DNA of 64,000 bases from an uncultured Oscillospiraceae bacterium (GTDB lineage: Bacteria; Bacillota; Clostridia; Oscillospirales; Oscillospiraceae). The notes beneath the pieces were generated by a model that worked only from the letters and a program-made list of their open reading frames with translations, ran no database searches and was not told the origin of the DNA. How positions within the stretch are numbered: position 1 is the stretch's first letter; the number at the start of each line of letters is the position of its first letter. Positions 16,085-23,147 of this stretch are shown here, piece after piece. The stretch covers positions 1 to 64,000 of the forward strand of contig CANQTW010000006.1 in NCBI GenBank assembly GCA_947626845.1. Direction: 5' to 3'. The position numbers and the translations under genes are program-made.

Positions 16085-16141
16085 CCGAGCCGACGCGCGG
16101 GGCGGGGTTTAAACCCACCCGCCCGGATAGCTCGGTCTTTT
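16085..16141 (+). terminator. terminator for the aminotransferase-MFS operon
   Basis: CCGAGC (16085-16090) and GCTCGG (16130-16135) enclose an inner GC-rich stem resembling the dispersed GGGCGGGTT/AACCCGCCC palindromes, followed by TCTTTTTATTTT on the + strand. Confidence 0.65.
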
Positions 16142-16145
16142 TATT

Positions 16146-17933
16146 TTACTCAGCCGTGTTTTTCCAGCGGTACAGGAACGCCGCCAGCTCGCATTTTGTG
16201 ACGGAACGCATGGGGGAGAAGGCGGTAGCGGAGGTGCCCCTGGCGATCTGCTTATCCACGGCCCAAAGAATGGCACCGGTGTAATATTCGCCGTTTTTCA
16301 CGTCGCTGAAGGGGTTCTCCCGTCCCGTGGGCGTTACGGCCCCGGCGGCGCGGAAGAGGAACGTCACCGTATCCTGCCGCTTCAGCGTCCCGTCAGGATC
16401 AAAAGTGGTGGGTGTCGTGCCGTTGGTCACACCGGCCTCGGCGGCCCAAATGACGGCCTTGTAATACGCATCCTCCGGGGAAATATCCGTGAACTTTGTC
16501 TCCAACTTTTCAGGCTCCGGACTGCCCATGGCCCGCCAGATGCCCATGATCACCTCTGCCCGCTTTGCGGGCGTGTTCCTGCCAAAGACGGTATCGGATT
16601 CCTGCGTCACATAGCCGCGCTTCACATTCCAGAGGACGGCGTCGTACATTTCGTCATCCGGCTTCACGTCGCTGAAGGACGCGCCCACCTGCCGGGAGGA
16701 GAGCTCTTCGTCGGAAATCGTGTAGAAGGTCACGGCGTCGCCGCTGCTGACGTACCACATCACCTGCCCGTCCACATAGATGGGCGCGCAGTCGGAGAGG
16801 GAGGCCTTGCCTGTCCGCGTCTTGCCGGTCTTGCCGTCCTTGTCAAAGGGGACGAAACACAGGTTGCCGGTGAGGTTCCCGGCCTTATCCGTCTCGTTCC
16901 AGAGGACATAGCCTCCGCTGGCCGTCACAGCCAATTGGGGGGTGCTGACGCCGGCCTCGGAAAGGCGGACCGTCTCCACCTCCAGCGTCTGCTTGTCGAC
17001 CACGGCCAGATACACGGATTTGTCGGCGCTCTTGCCGCTGACGCCGGCCCCGTCAAAGCTGTAGGCCGCGATGTATTTCGTTTCCGTCTCCCCGAAACCG
17101 CCCAGGGAGGCGCCTGTGATCCGCCTGTCCCCGCCATCGACGGAGGGGAAGGGCTGGAGCATGACGCTTTTCACCTCGCCGGCGGTCACCAGGGTACTGC
17201 CCGCCGTTCTGGCAAAGACGCTGATCACGGCCCCGCGGGAGGGGAAGTCATCGCACTGGTCCAGCGCCACGATGCGCCGCTGACTGTCAACGATCAAGAA
17301 CTGATTGAAGGAGTCGGACATATACCCGCAGCCCACGTCCTCCACCAGATGAGCGGTGTCCGTCACAGCCATGTCGGACTGCCTGACGGCCACGGTCAAA
17401 TTGGCCTGGGACCGGTTGCCCGCCCGGTCAGCGTACATCTGATGGCTGGTGCGCAGATAGAGCATACCGCCGTACTCCGCCATGCGCAGGGACCCGCAGA
17501 AGAAGGGGACGCTGGTGTTGATGCCCTTGAGGCTGGCCTGACCGAGCCGCTCCCAGCTCTTGGAGTATTTGACCACGCGGATGACCTCCACATTGTCGCG
17601 CTCCACAGGGTTGGACTGGCCGTAGACAAAGAAATTGTACCGGCTTCCGGCGAAGAATCCGCCCCATAGGGGCAGCTCCATGGGGACCTCCAGGCTTGCT
17701 TTCAGCAGAAGATCCGGCCCGTACTCCTCCACCAGAGCCGCGGAGCCTATCCGCTCCACACGGGTGACGCCGCCAAGGCTGTTCTCAAAAAGGTACGAGG
17801 CCACGGGCGCGGCGTCCCAGGTGTTGTAGTTTTGGGCGTTGATATTGGTCTGAGGGTCCGCGGCGAAAGCGCCGATGGAAACCGTCAGCGTCAGGACCGC
17901 CGCCATGAGCGCTGATAAAAGACGCTTTTTCAC
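16146..17933 (-). CDS. secreted S-layer-homology protein
   Basis: 595 residues. Start is GTG at 17933, nine bases after AAGGAGG; an upstream in-frame ATG at 18038 would put 35 residues before the signal peptide. Residues 1-26 are a classical signal peptide (KKRLLSALMAAVLTLTVSIGAFA, cleavage near AFA-AD). The middle (about 40-410) is beta-rich with no catalytic motif I can name. The last 180 residues carry three SLH repeats (FSDVKPDDEMYDAVLWNVKRG; FTDISPEDAYYKAVIWAAEAG; FSDVKNGEYYTGAILWAVDKQ), which anchor proteins to secondary cell-wall polymer. A surface protein is certain; the function of the central region is unknown. It has its own promoter at 18000-18028. Confidence 0.9.
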   Translation of the reverse strand: MKKRLLSALMAAVLTLTVSIGAFAADPQTNINAQNYNTWDAAPVASYLFENSLGGVTRVERIGSAALVEEYGPDLLLKASLEVPMELPLWGGFFAGSRYNFFVYGQSNPVERDNVEVIRVVKYSKSWERLGQASLKGINTSVPFFCGSLRMAEYGGMLYLRTSHQMYADRAGNRSQANLTVAVRQSDMAVTDTAHLVEDVGCGYMSDSFNQFLIVDSQRRIVALDQCDDFPSRGAVISVFARTAGSTLVTAGEVKSVMLQPFPSVDGGDRRITGASLGGFGETETKYIAAYSFDGAGVSGKSADKSVYLAVVDKQTLEVETVRLSEAGVSTPQLAVTASGGYVLWNETDKAGNLTGNLCFVPFDKDGKTGKTRTGKASLSDCAPIYVDGQVMWYVSSGDAVTFYTISDEELSSRQVGASFSDVKPDDEMYDAVLWNVKRGYVTQESDTVFGRNTPAKRAEVIMGIWRAMGSPEPEKLETKFTDISPEDAYYKAVIWAAEAGVTNGTTPTTFDPDGTLKRQDTVTFLFRAAGAVTPTGRENPFSDVKNGEYYTGAILWAVDKQIARGTSATAFSPMRSVTKCELAAFLYRWKNTAE

Positions 17934-17999
17934 TGCGAAACACCTCCTTATGTTCTGATTCGGCGGCCAAAAAGCACGGCCCGCGTGAAATACATTGAA

Positions 18000-18028
18000 A
18001 TTATACACTGTTTCGTCAAAAATTTCAA
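18000..18028 (-). promoter_or_regulatory. sigma-A promoter for the SLH gene
   Basis: On the minus strand, TTGAAA and a perfect TATAAT are exactly 17 bases apart, about 60 bases before the GTG start. Confidence 0.75.
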
Positions 18029-18163
18029 CAAAATACATCGTTCATATTTTTGTTAAAACCTGTTCACAGCCCAGGGCGGCCCAAAGGAGACAGTAAGGCC
18101 TTTTATGGGGACTGAGCCGCTGTCGAAAAATAGAAAAAAACAAGAAAAAGTGATTGGAAATCG

Positions 18164-18192
18164 TTGACTTTTTTAGGGGGACGTGCTAAGAT
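18164..18192 (+). promoter_or_regulatory. sigma-A promoter for the acyltransferase/acyl-CoA synthetase operon
   Basis: TTGACT and TAAGAT are 17 bases apart, about 58 bases before the ATG at 18251. A second TATAAT at 18201 has no -35 partner. Confidence 0.75.
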
Positions 18193-18250
18193 AGTATCCG
18201 TATAATTAGCTGATTAATATTTTAAAGAATGAATGACGGGGTGACGCGCT

Positions 18251-19123
18251 ATGGAAAAGAAAAAGCGTCGTTTTGGAGACCGGAAGGACGGCGAGCTGAT
18301 CCGCGATCTGGACGCCATGCATTTTGTTGTGCCTCTGCTCTATCCCAACAGATGCGACAACGAGGCGTATATCTCCGAGCGGATCGATCTGACAAATATG
18401 AACGACTATCTCGCCCGTAAGAACATTAATGAGACTGATTTTCCTTATACAATGTTCCATATTATTCTTGCGGCGCTGATAAAAACCATCACTCTTCGTC
18501 CCAAGCTCAACCGTTTTATCGCCAATAAGAACATGTACCAGCGGAACGAGGTCTCCGCCAGCTTCGTGGTGAAGAAGAAATTCTCTGACCGGGGCGAGGA
18601 GGCCCTTGCCTTTATCCATTCCAAGGACGAGGACACGCTGGACACCATCCATGAGTACATCAGGAGCCAGGTGATGTTCTGCCGCTCCGACAAAAAAGAC
18701 CGCTCCACCGACTCCATGGAGTTTTTCACCAAGCTCCCCAGGTTCGTCAGCAAGACGGCGGTGCATTTCGTCACCTTCCTTGACCGCCACGGCAGGTGCC
18801 CCAAGGTCCTGATCGCCACCGATCCCTACTACGCCTCGGTGATCATCTCAAACCTGGGCTCCATCAAGCTGAAAAGCGGTTACCACCACCTGACCAACTG
18901 GGGCACCTGCTCGCTCTTCTGCATCATTGGCGAAAAGAGCGTGAACCCCATCTTCTCTGCCGACGGTACTTATGAGATGCGCGAGACCCTGGACCTGGGC
19001 CTTACCATCGACGAACGGCTTGCCGACGGATACTATTATTCAAAGTCCATACGGCTTTTAAAGCATCTTTTGGAAAATCCCGCGCTCCTTGAGCGCCCCA
19101 TGACCGAGGAGGTAGAGTATTGA
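18251..19123 (+). CDS. 2-oxoacid dehydrogenase E2/CAT-like acyltransferase domain protein, catalytic His absent
   Basis: 290 residues, equal to a bare E2 catalytic domain with no lipoyl or E1/E3-binding part. The fold is suggested by MHFVVPLLYPNR at the start, FTMFHIILAALIKTITLRPKLNRFI near 75-95, ISNLGSI near 200 and the final helix after the active-site loop. In E2 and CAT enzymes the active-site loop reads DHRxxDG; here it is D254-ERLAD-G260, so the general-base histidine is Glu255. The protein may be a non-catalytic acyl binder or use another mechanism. It is the first gene of an operon with an acyl-CoA synthetase (one-base overlap TGATG), pointing to acyl-CoA handling. Confidence 0.8.
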   Translation: MEKKKRRFGDRKDGELIRDLDAMHFVVPLLYPNRCDNEAYISERIDLTNMNDYLARKNINETDFPYTMFHIILAALIKTITLRPKLNRFIANKNMYQRNEVSASFVVKKKFSDRGEEALAFIHSKDEDTLDTIHEYIRSQVMFCRSDKKDRSTDSMEFFTKLPRFVSKTAVHFVTFLDRHGRCPKVLIATDPYYASVIISNLGSIKLKSGYHHLTNWGTCSLFCIIGEKSVNPIFSADGTYEMRETLDLGLTIDERLADGYYYSKSIRLLKHLLENPALLERPMTEEVEY

Positions 19124-20847
19124 TGAGCGAAACAGCTCCCAAAGCGCCCTGGCTCAAGAGCCTGGGCGATATGCCGTCCCACCTGGACTATTTTCAGGGG
19201 TCCCTTTATGAGATGGTGGCCAACGTGGCGGCGAAATACCCCGACAACATAGCCTTTGATTTCATGGGCCGGCCCACCACCTATCGGAAGATGATGGAGT
19301 GCATCGATCAGTGCGCCAAGGCCCTCCGGACCATCGGCGTACGGGAGGATGACCGGGTGACCATCGCCCTGCCCAACTGCCCCCAGGCCATTTTCATGTT
19401 TTACGCGGTGAACCGCATCGGCGCCATTGCCAACATGATCCACCCCCTGTCCAGCGAGAACGAGATACAGTTTTATCTCAACGAGTCCAAGTCCGTCACC
19501 GTCATCACCCTGGACCAGTTCTACCACAAGATCGAGGCCATCCGGCAGAACACCTCCATCGTCAACGTCATCATCGCCCGGATACGCGACGAGCTGTCAC
19601 AGCCGCTGAAAACCGGCTATATGCTCACCGAGGGCCGGAAAATTCAGAAAATTCCCGCCGACGCGCCCGTCATCATGTGGAATGAGTTTATGCGCCTGGG
19701 AAACGCCTGCTTCTGGAACTACACGGTGAAAAAGAACGCCGACGATCCCGCCGTCATCCTCTATTCCGGCGGCACCACCGGCACCACAAAGGGTATCCTG
19801 CTGACAAACTACAACTTCAACGCCCTGGCCGCCCAGGTCATCGCGGTGAACCCCATGTTCCGTCCCGGAGACAAGATGCTGGCGGCCATGCCAGTGTTCC
19901 ACGGCTTCGGCCTAGGCGTGTGCATCCACACCATGCTGGCAAACGGAGGCCGGTGCCTCCTGGTGCCCCGCTTTACCCCCAAGAGCTACGGCAAGCTGAT
20001 CGTCAAGGAGAAGTGCAACTTCATTGCCGGCGTCCCCACACTGTTTGAGGCCCTTCTGCGCCTGCCCAGCATGGAGAAGGCGGACCTTAGCTCCTTAAAG
20101 GGCGTGTTCTCCGGCGGTGACTCCCTGTCCATTGAGCTCAAAAAGAAGATGGACAAGTTCCTCTATGACCACAAGTGCGCCATCCAGGTGCGGGAGGGCT
20201 ACGGCACCACTGAGACGGTCACGGCCTGCTGCCTGACGCCGCCCCACATCTACAAGGAGGGCTCCATCGGCCTGCCTTTCCCGGACACCTTCATCAAGAT
20301 CGTCAAGCCCGGCACCGACGAGGAGCTTCCTTACGGCCAGGAGGGTGAGATCCTGCTGGCCGGCCCCACCGTCATGCGGGAGTATATCAAGCACCCGGAG
20401 GAGACGGCCAACACCCTGCGCAAACATGCCGACGGCCTCACCTGGGTCTACACCGGTGACCTTGGCTCCATGGATGACGAGGGCTTTGTGTACTTCAAGG
20501 GCCGCGCCAAGAGGATGATCATCACCTCCGGCTACAACGTCTACCCGGCCCAGCTGGAGAACATCATCGACGCCTGCGAGCTGGTGCAGATGAGCTGCGT
20601 CATCGGCGTCAAGGATGACTACCGTATGCAACGGGTGAAGGCCTTTGTGATGCTGAAGCCCGGCGTCCCCCAGAACGAGGAGACGCGGGAGGCGATCCTG
20701 GCGCACTGCCGCAAGAACATCGCCAAATACGCCATGCCCCGTGAGATCGAGTTCCGGGACGAGCTTCCCAAGACGCTGGTGGGCAAGGTGGCCTACCGTG
20801 TCCTGGAGGAAGAGGAGGCGGCCAAGTCCGCCGCGCAGGCGGAATAA
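19123..20847 (+). CDS. AMP-dependent acyl-CoA synthetase
   Basis: 574 residues, full length for ANL-superfamily ligases. ATG at 19123 overlaps the previous stop, with AGGAGG ten bases upstream. Motifs: LYSGGTTGTTKGI (P-loop-like A3, near 210), GYGTTETV (A5, near 365), YTGDLGSMDDEGFVYFKGR (A7-A8, near 445) and the C-terminal lysine region LPKTLVGKVAYR (A10). It activates a carboxylic acid to acyl-AMP, then to acyl-CoA. Together with the E2-like partner it probably feeds an acyl group into a transferase reaction. Chain length is not predictable. The sequence is intact. Confidence 0.95.
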   Translation: MSETAPKAPWLKSLGDMPSHLDYFQGSLYEMVANVAAKYPDNIAFDFMGRPTTYRKMMECIDQCAKALRTIGVREDDRVTIALPNCPQAIFMFYAVNRIGAIANMIHPLSSENEIQFYLNESKSVTVITLDQFYHKIEAIRQNTSIVNVIIARIRDELSQPLKTGYMLTEGRKIQKIPADAPVIMWNEFMRLGNACFWNYTVKKNADDPAVILYSGGTTGTTKGILLTNYNFNALAAQVIAVNPMFRPGDKMLAAMPVFHGFGLGVCIHTMLANGGRCLLVPRFTPKSYGKLIVKEKCNFIAGVPTLFEALLRLPSMEKADLSSLKGVFSGGDSLSIELKKKMDKFLYDHKCAIQVREGYGTTETVTACCLTPPHIYKEGSIGLPFPDTFIKIVKPGTDEELPYGQEGEILLAGPTVMREYIKHPEETANTLRKHADGLTWVYTGDLGSMDDEGFVYFKGRAKRMIITSGYNVYPAQLENIIDACELVQMSCVIGVKDDYRMQRVKAFVMLKPGVPQNEETREAILAHCRKNIAKYAMPREIEFRDELPKTLVGKVAYRVLEEEEAAKSAAQAE

Positions 20848-21019
20848 GCCGCGGTTTGGCGCGAGATCATCTCTTACCCTGCGTTCATTTCCCCTTCACC
20901 CCCAGGGGAGTAAGGGGTCTCCGCGGCGAAAGCCGGGGATAGAGAGAAAAGGGAACAAACAAACCATACATTTATGCGGGCGCGCCGGCGTATAACGGTG
21001 AGAAAAGGAAGGATCACAT

Positions 21020-21325
21020 ATGAATAAAAATACCGATCAGCCCAGAAACGATGACCTCTACAAGGCGGTCATGGAGCTGCGTTCACTTGACGAGTGCAAG
21101 CGCTTCTTTGATGACCTGTGCAGTATCTCCGAGCTTCGCGCCATGGAGCAGCGCTTCCAGGTAGCCGAGCTTCTTCACCAGGGGATGATCTACAACGACA
21201 TCCTGGAGAAGACCGGCGCCTCCAGCGCCACCATCAGCCGTGTCAACCGCTCTCTCCGATACGGCAACGACGGATACACGGTCCTCTTCCAACGCATGGA
21301 GGAGAAGGAGAACCGGAATAAGTGA
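21020..21325 (+). CDS. yerC: TrpR-like regulator, YerC/YecD family
   Basis: 101 residues, ATG after AAGGAAGG. The core ELRSLDECKRFFDDLCSISELRAMEQRFQVAELL, then GASSATISRVNRSLRYG is the diagnostic YerC/YecD pattern: a TrpR-superfamily helix-turn-helix, with the recognition helix around TGASSATISRVNR (residues about 65-78). (The first segment is quoted across two landmarks: residues 20-36 and 37-54.) It overlaps the methyltransferase gene by GTGA, so both are co-translated. The regulated genes are unknown in general for this family. Confidence 0.9.
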   Translation: MNKNTDQPRNDDLYKAVMELRSLDECKRFFDDLCSISELRAMEQRFQVAELLHQGMIYNDILEKTGASSATISRVNRSLRYGNDGYTVLFQRMEEKENRNK

Positions 21326-22068
21326 GCGCCTATCTCTCCCTCGCCCCCTGGTATGATGACCTCACACGTGACGTCCCCTATGGGGCCTTTGCCGATTTTT
21401 ATGAAGCTCTCTTCAAAAAATACGGCGTCACGCCATCGCTTCTGCTGGATCTTGCCTGCGGCACGGGCACGCTCACATTAGAGCTTGCCCGCCGCGGTTA
21501 TGAGCTCATCGGCGTGGACGGCTCCGAGGACATGCTGGCCGTGGCCCAGGAAAAGGCCCTTGACGCTGCCGTGGACGTGAAGCCCATTTTTTTGCACCAG
21601 ACCATGGAGACGCTTGACCTTTATGGCACCGTCTCCGCCGCCGTCTGCTCCCTGGACGGGATCAACTACCTGCCGCCCGATTCCCTCGGCACGGTCTTTG
21701 AAAGACTGCGCCTTTTTGTGGAACCCGGCGGGCTTTTTATCTTTGACGTGAATACCCCAGAGAAGCTCTCCTCCCTGGACGGACAGCTTTTCTGCGACGA
21801 GACAGACGACGTGTTCTGCTTCTGGCGGGCCGAGCTGGCCCCTGATAAGACCGCCCTCCGCTATGGCCTTGACATCTTCGCCCGCCTGGAGGACGGCGCC
21901 TGGGAGCGGGGCGGGGAGGAGCACACGGAGTATCTGCATACTGTGGAGACGCTGACGGAGGCCCTTGAGACCCACGGCTTCGGCGAGATCGGCGTGTTCG
22001 CCGAGCTCCGCGATCAGCCGCCCAAAAAGGACGAGCAGCGTATTTTTCTGGCCGCGCGGCGGTTATAA
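21322..22068 (+). CDS. class I SAM-dependent methyltransferase
   Basis: 248 residues from GTG at 21322, which overlaps the yerC stop by four bases. Motif I is LLDLACGTGTLTLELARRG (about 40-58), motif II GVDGSEDML, and a conserved acidic/aromatic region SLDGINYL near 110; GGLFIFDVNTPEKL near 135 fits motif post-III. This is the methyltransferase often found beside yerC in Clostridia. The substrate (small molecule versus RNA) is not apparent. No extra RNA-binding domain is present, so a small-molecule substrate is somewhat more likely. Confidence 0.85.
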   Translation: MSAYLSLAPWYDDLTRDVPYGAFADFYEALFKKYGVTPSLLLDLACGTGTLTLELARRGYELIGVDGSEDMLAVAQEKALDAAVDVKPIFLHQTMETLDLYGTVSAAVCSLDGINYLPPDSLGTVFERLRLFVEPGGLFIFDVNTPEKLSSLDGQLFCDETDDVFCFWRAELAPDKTALRYGLDIFARLEDGAWERGGEEHTEYLHTVETLTEALETHGFGEIGVFAELRDQPPKKDEQRIFLAARRL

Positions 22069-22128
22069 TAGGAACGAGATATTAACGAAAGGACGAACCC
22101 CTTTGGGGGAGGGGATACGGAGAACGGT

Positions 22129-22998
22129 ATGGGACAACTGTTGAGGGCCTTGTCAAAGGACGGCCTTGTGAAAATGACCGCCGTGGAGCTCACGGACGCC
22201 GTGGAGCGGGCGAGAAATATCCACCGCACACTTCCCGTGGTCACCGCCGCTCTGGGCCGGACCATGTGCGCCGCGTCCATGATGGGCAACGCCCTCAAGA
22301 GCGAGGGCGACAGCGTCACCGTGCGGATAAACGGCGGCGGCCCTGTGGGGACGATTTTGGTGGTCTCCGACGAGCGCGGCAATGTACGGGGTTACGCCCA
22401 GAATCCCGCGGTGGACCTGCCTCTGCGGCCCGACGGGAAGCTGGACGTGGGCGGCGCCGTGGGGAAGGACGGGATGCTCACCGTCATATGGGACCTGGGC
22501 TTCGGCGAGCCGGTATCCGGCTCTACCCAGCTGGTCTCCGGCGAGATCGCCGAGGACTTTGCCGGATACTTCGTGGAGAGCGAGCAGATTCCCACCGCCT
22601 GCGCCCTGGGGGTGCTGGTGGATCGGGATCAGCACGTCCTGCGGGCCGGCGGCTACATCGCCCAGCTGATGCCCGGCGCGGGGGATGACACCGCCAAAAA
22701 GCTGGAGGCGGGCGTCCGGAAGGCCGGCGCCATCACAAAGCAGCTGATGGACGGCTCCTTGGAGGACGTGATCTACCGGGTCATGGACGGCTTCGACCCC
22801 GCCATCGTGGAGCGGGACCGGGTGGAGTGGCTGTGCCCCTGCACCCGCGAGCGGGTCATCTCCGCCCTCTCCGGCGTCACCGAGGCGGAGCTGGACGAGA
22901 TGTTCCGGGAGGACGGGAAGATCGAGGTCAGATGCCGCTTCTGCGACAAGGCCTATACCTTCACCCCCGCCGACAAGCCCCTGCTCAGAAGAGACTGA
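22129..22998 (+). CDS. hslO: redox-regulated chaperone Hsp33
   Basis: 289 residues. The C-terminal redox switch has the four zinc cysteines C236-P-C238 and C269-R-F-C272. The N-terminal chaperone domain shows VVTAALGRTMCAASMMG (residues about 38-54) and RINGGGPVGTILVVSD (about 65-80), both typical of Hsp33. On oxidation the cysteines form disulfides, zinc is released and the protein becomes an ATP-independent holdase. It follows the yerC-methyltransferase pair after 60 bases with its own ribosome site and is followed by a terminator. Confidence 0.97.
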   Translation: MGQLLRALSKDGLVKMTAVELTDAVERARNIHRTLPVVTAALGRTMCAASMMGNALKSEGDSVTVRINGGGPVGTILVVSDERGNVRGYAQNPAVDLPLRPDGKLDVGGAVGKDGMLTVIWDLGFGEPVSGSTQLVSGEIAEDFAGYFVESEQIPTACALGVLVDRDQHVLRAGGYIAQLMPGAGDDTAKKLEAGVRKAGAITKQLMDGSLEDVIYRVMDGFDPAIVERDRVEWLCPCTRERVISALSGVTEAELDEMFREDGKIEVRCRFCDKAYTFTPADKPLLRRD

Positions 22999-23013
22999 AC
23001 TCATATGAATCCC

Positions 23014-23041
23014 AAAGCCCCCCTTATCGGGGGCTTTTTTG
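23014..23041 (+). terminator. intrinsic terminator after hslO
   Basis: Nine-base perfect arms (23014-23022 and 23029-23037) with a T-run to 23040. Confidence 0.9.
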
Positions 23042-23147
23042 TGCGTCTCAACACCTTTAACCCGACAAATTATTCAAAGTTTGTTAACTCTTTCGCCGTC
23101 CACAGGGGTATAATAAACCTGAAATATTTTGTGAAACGGGATGTGTC

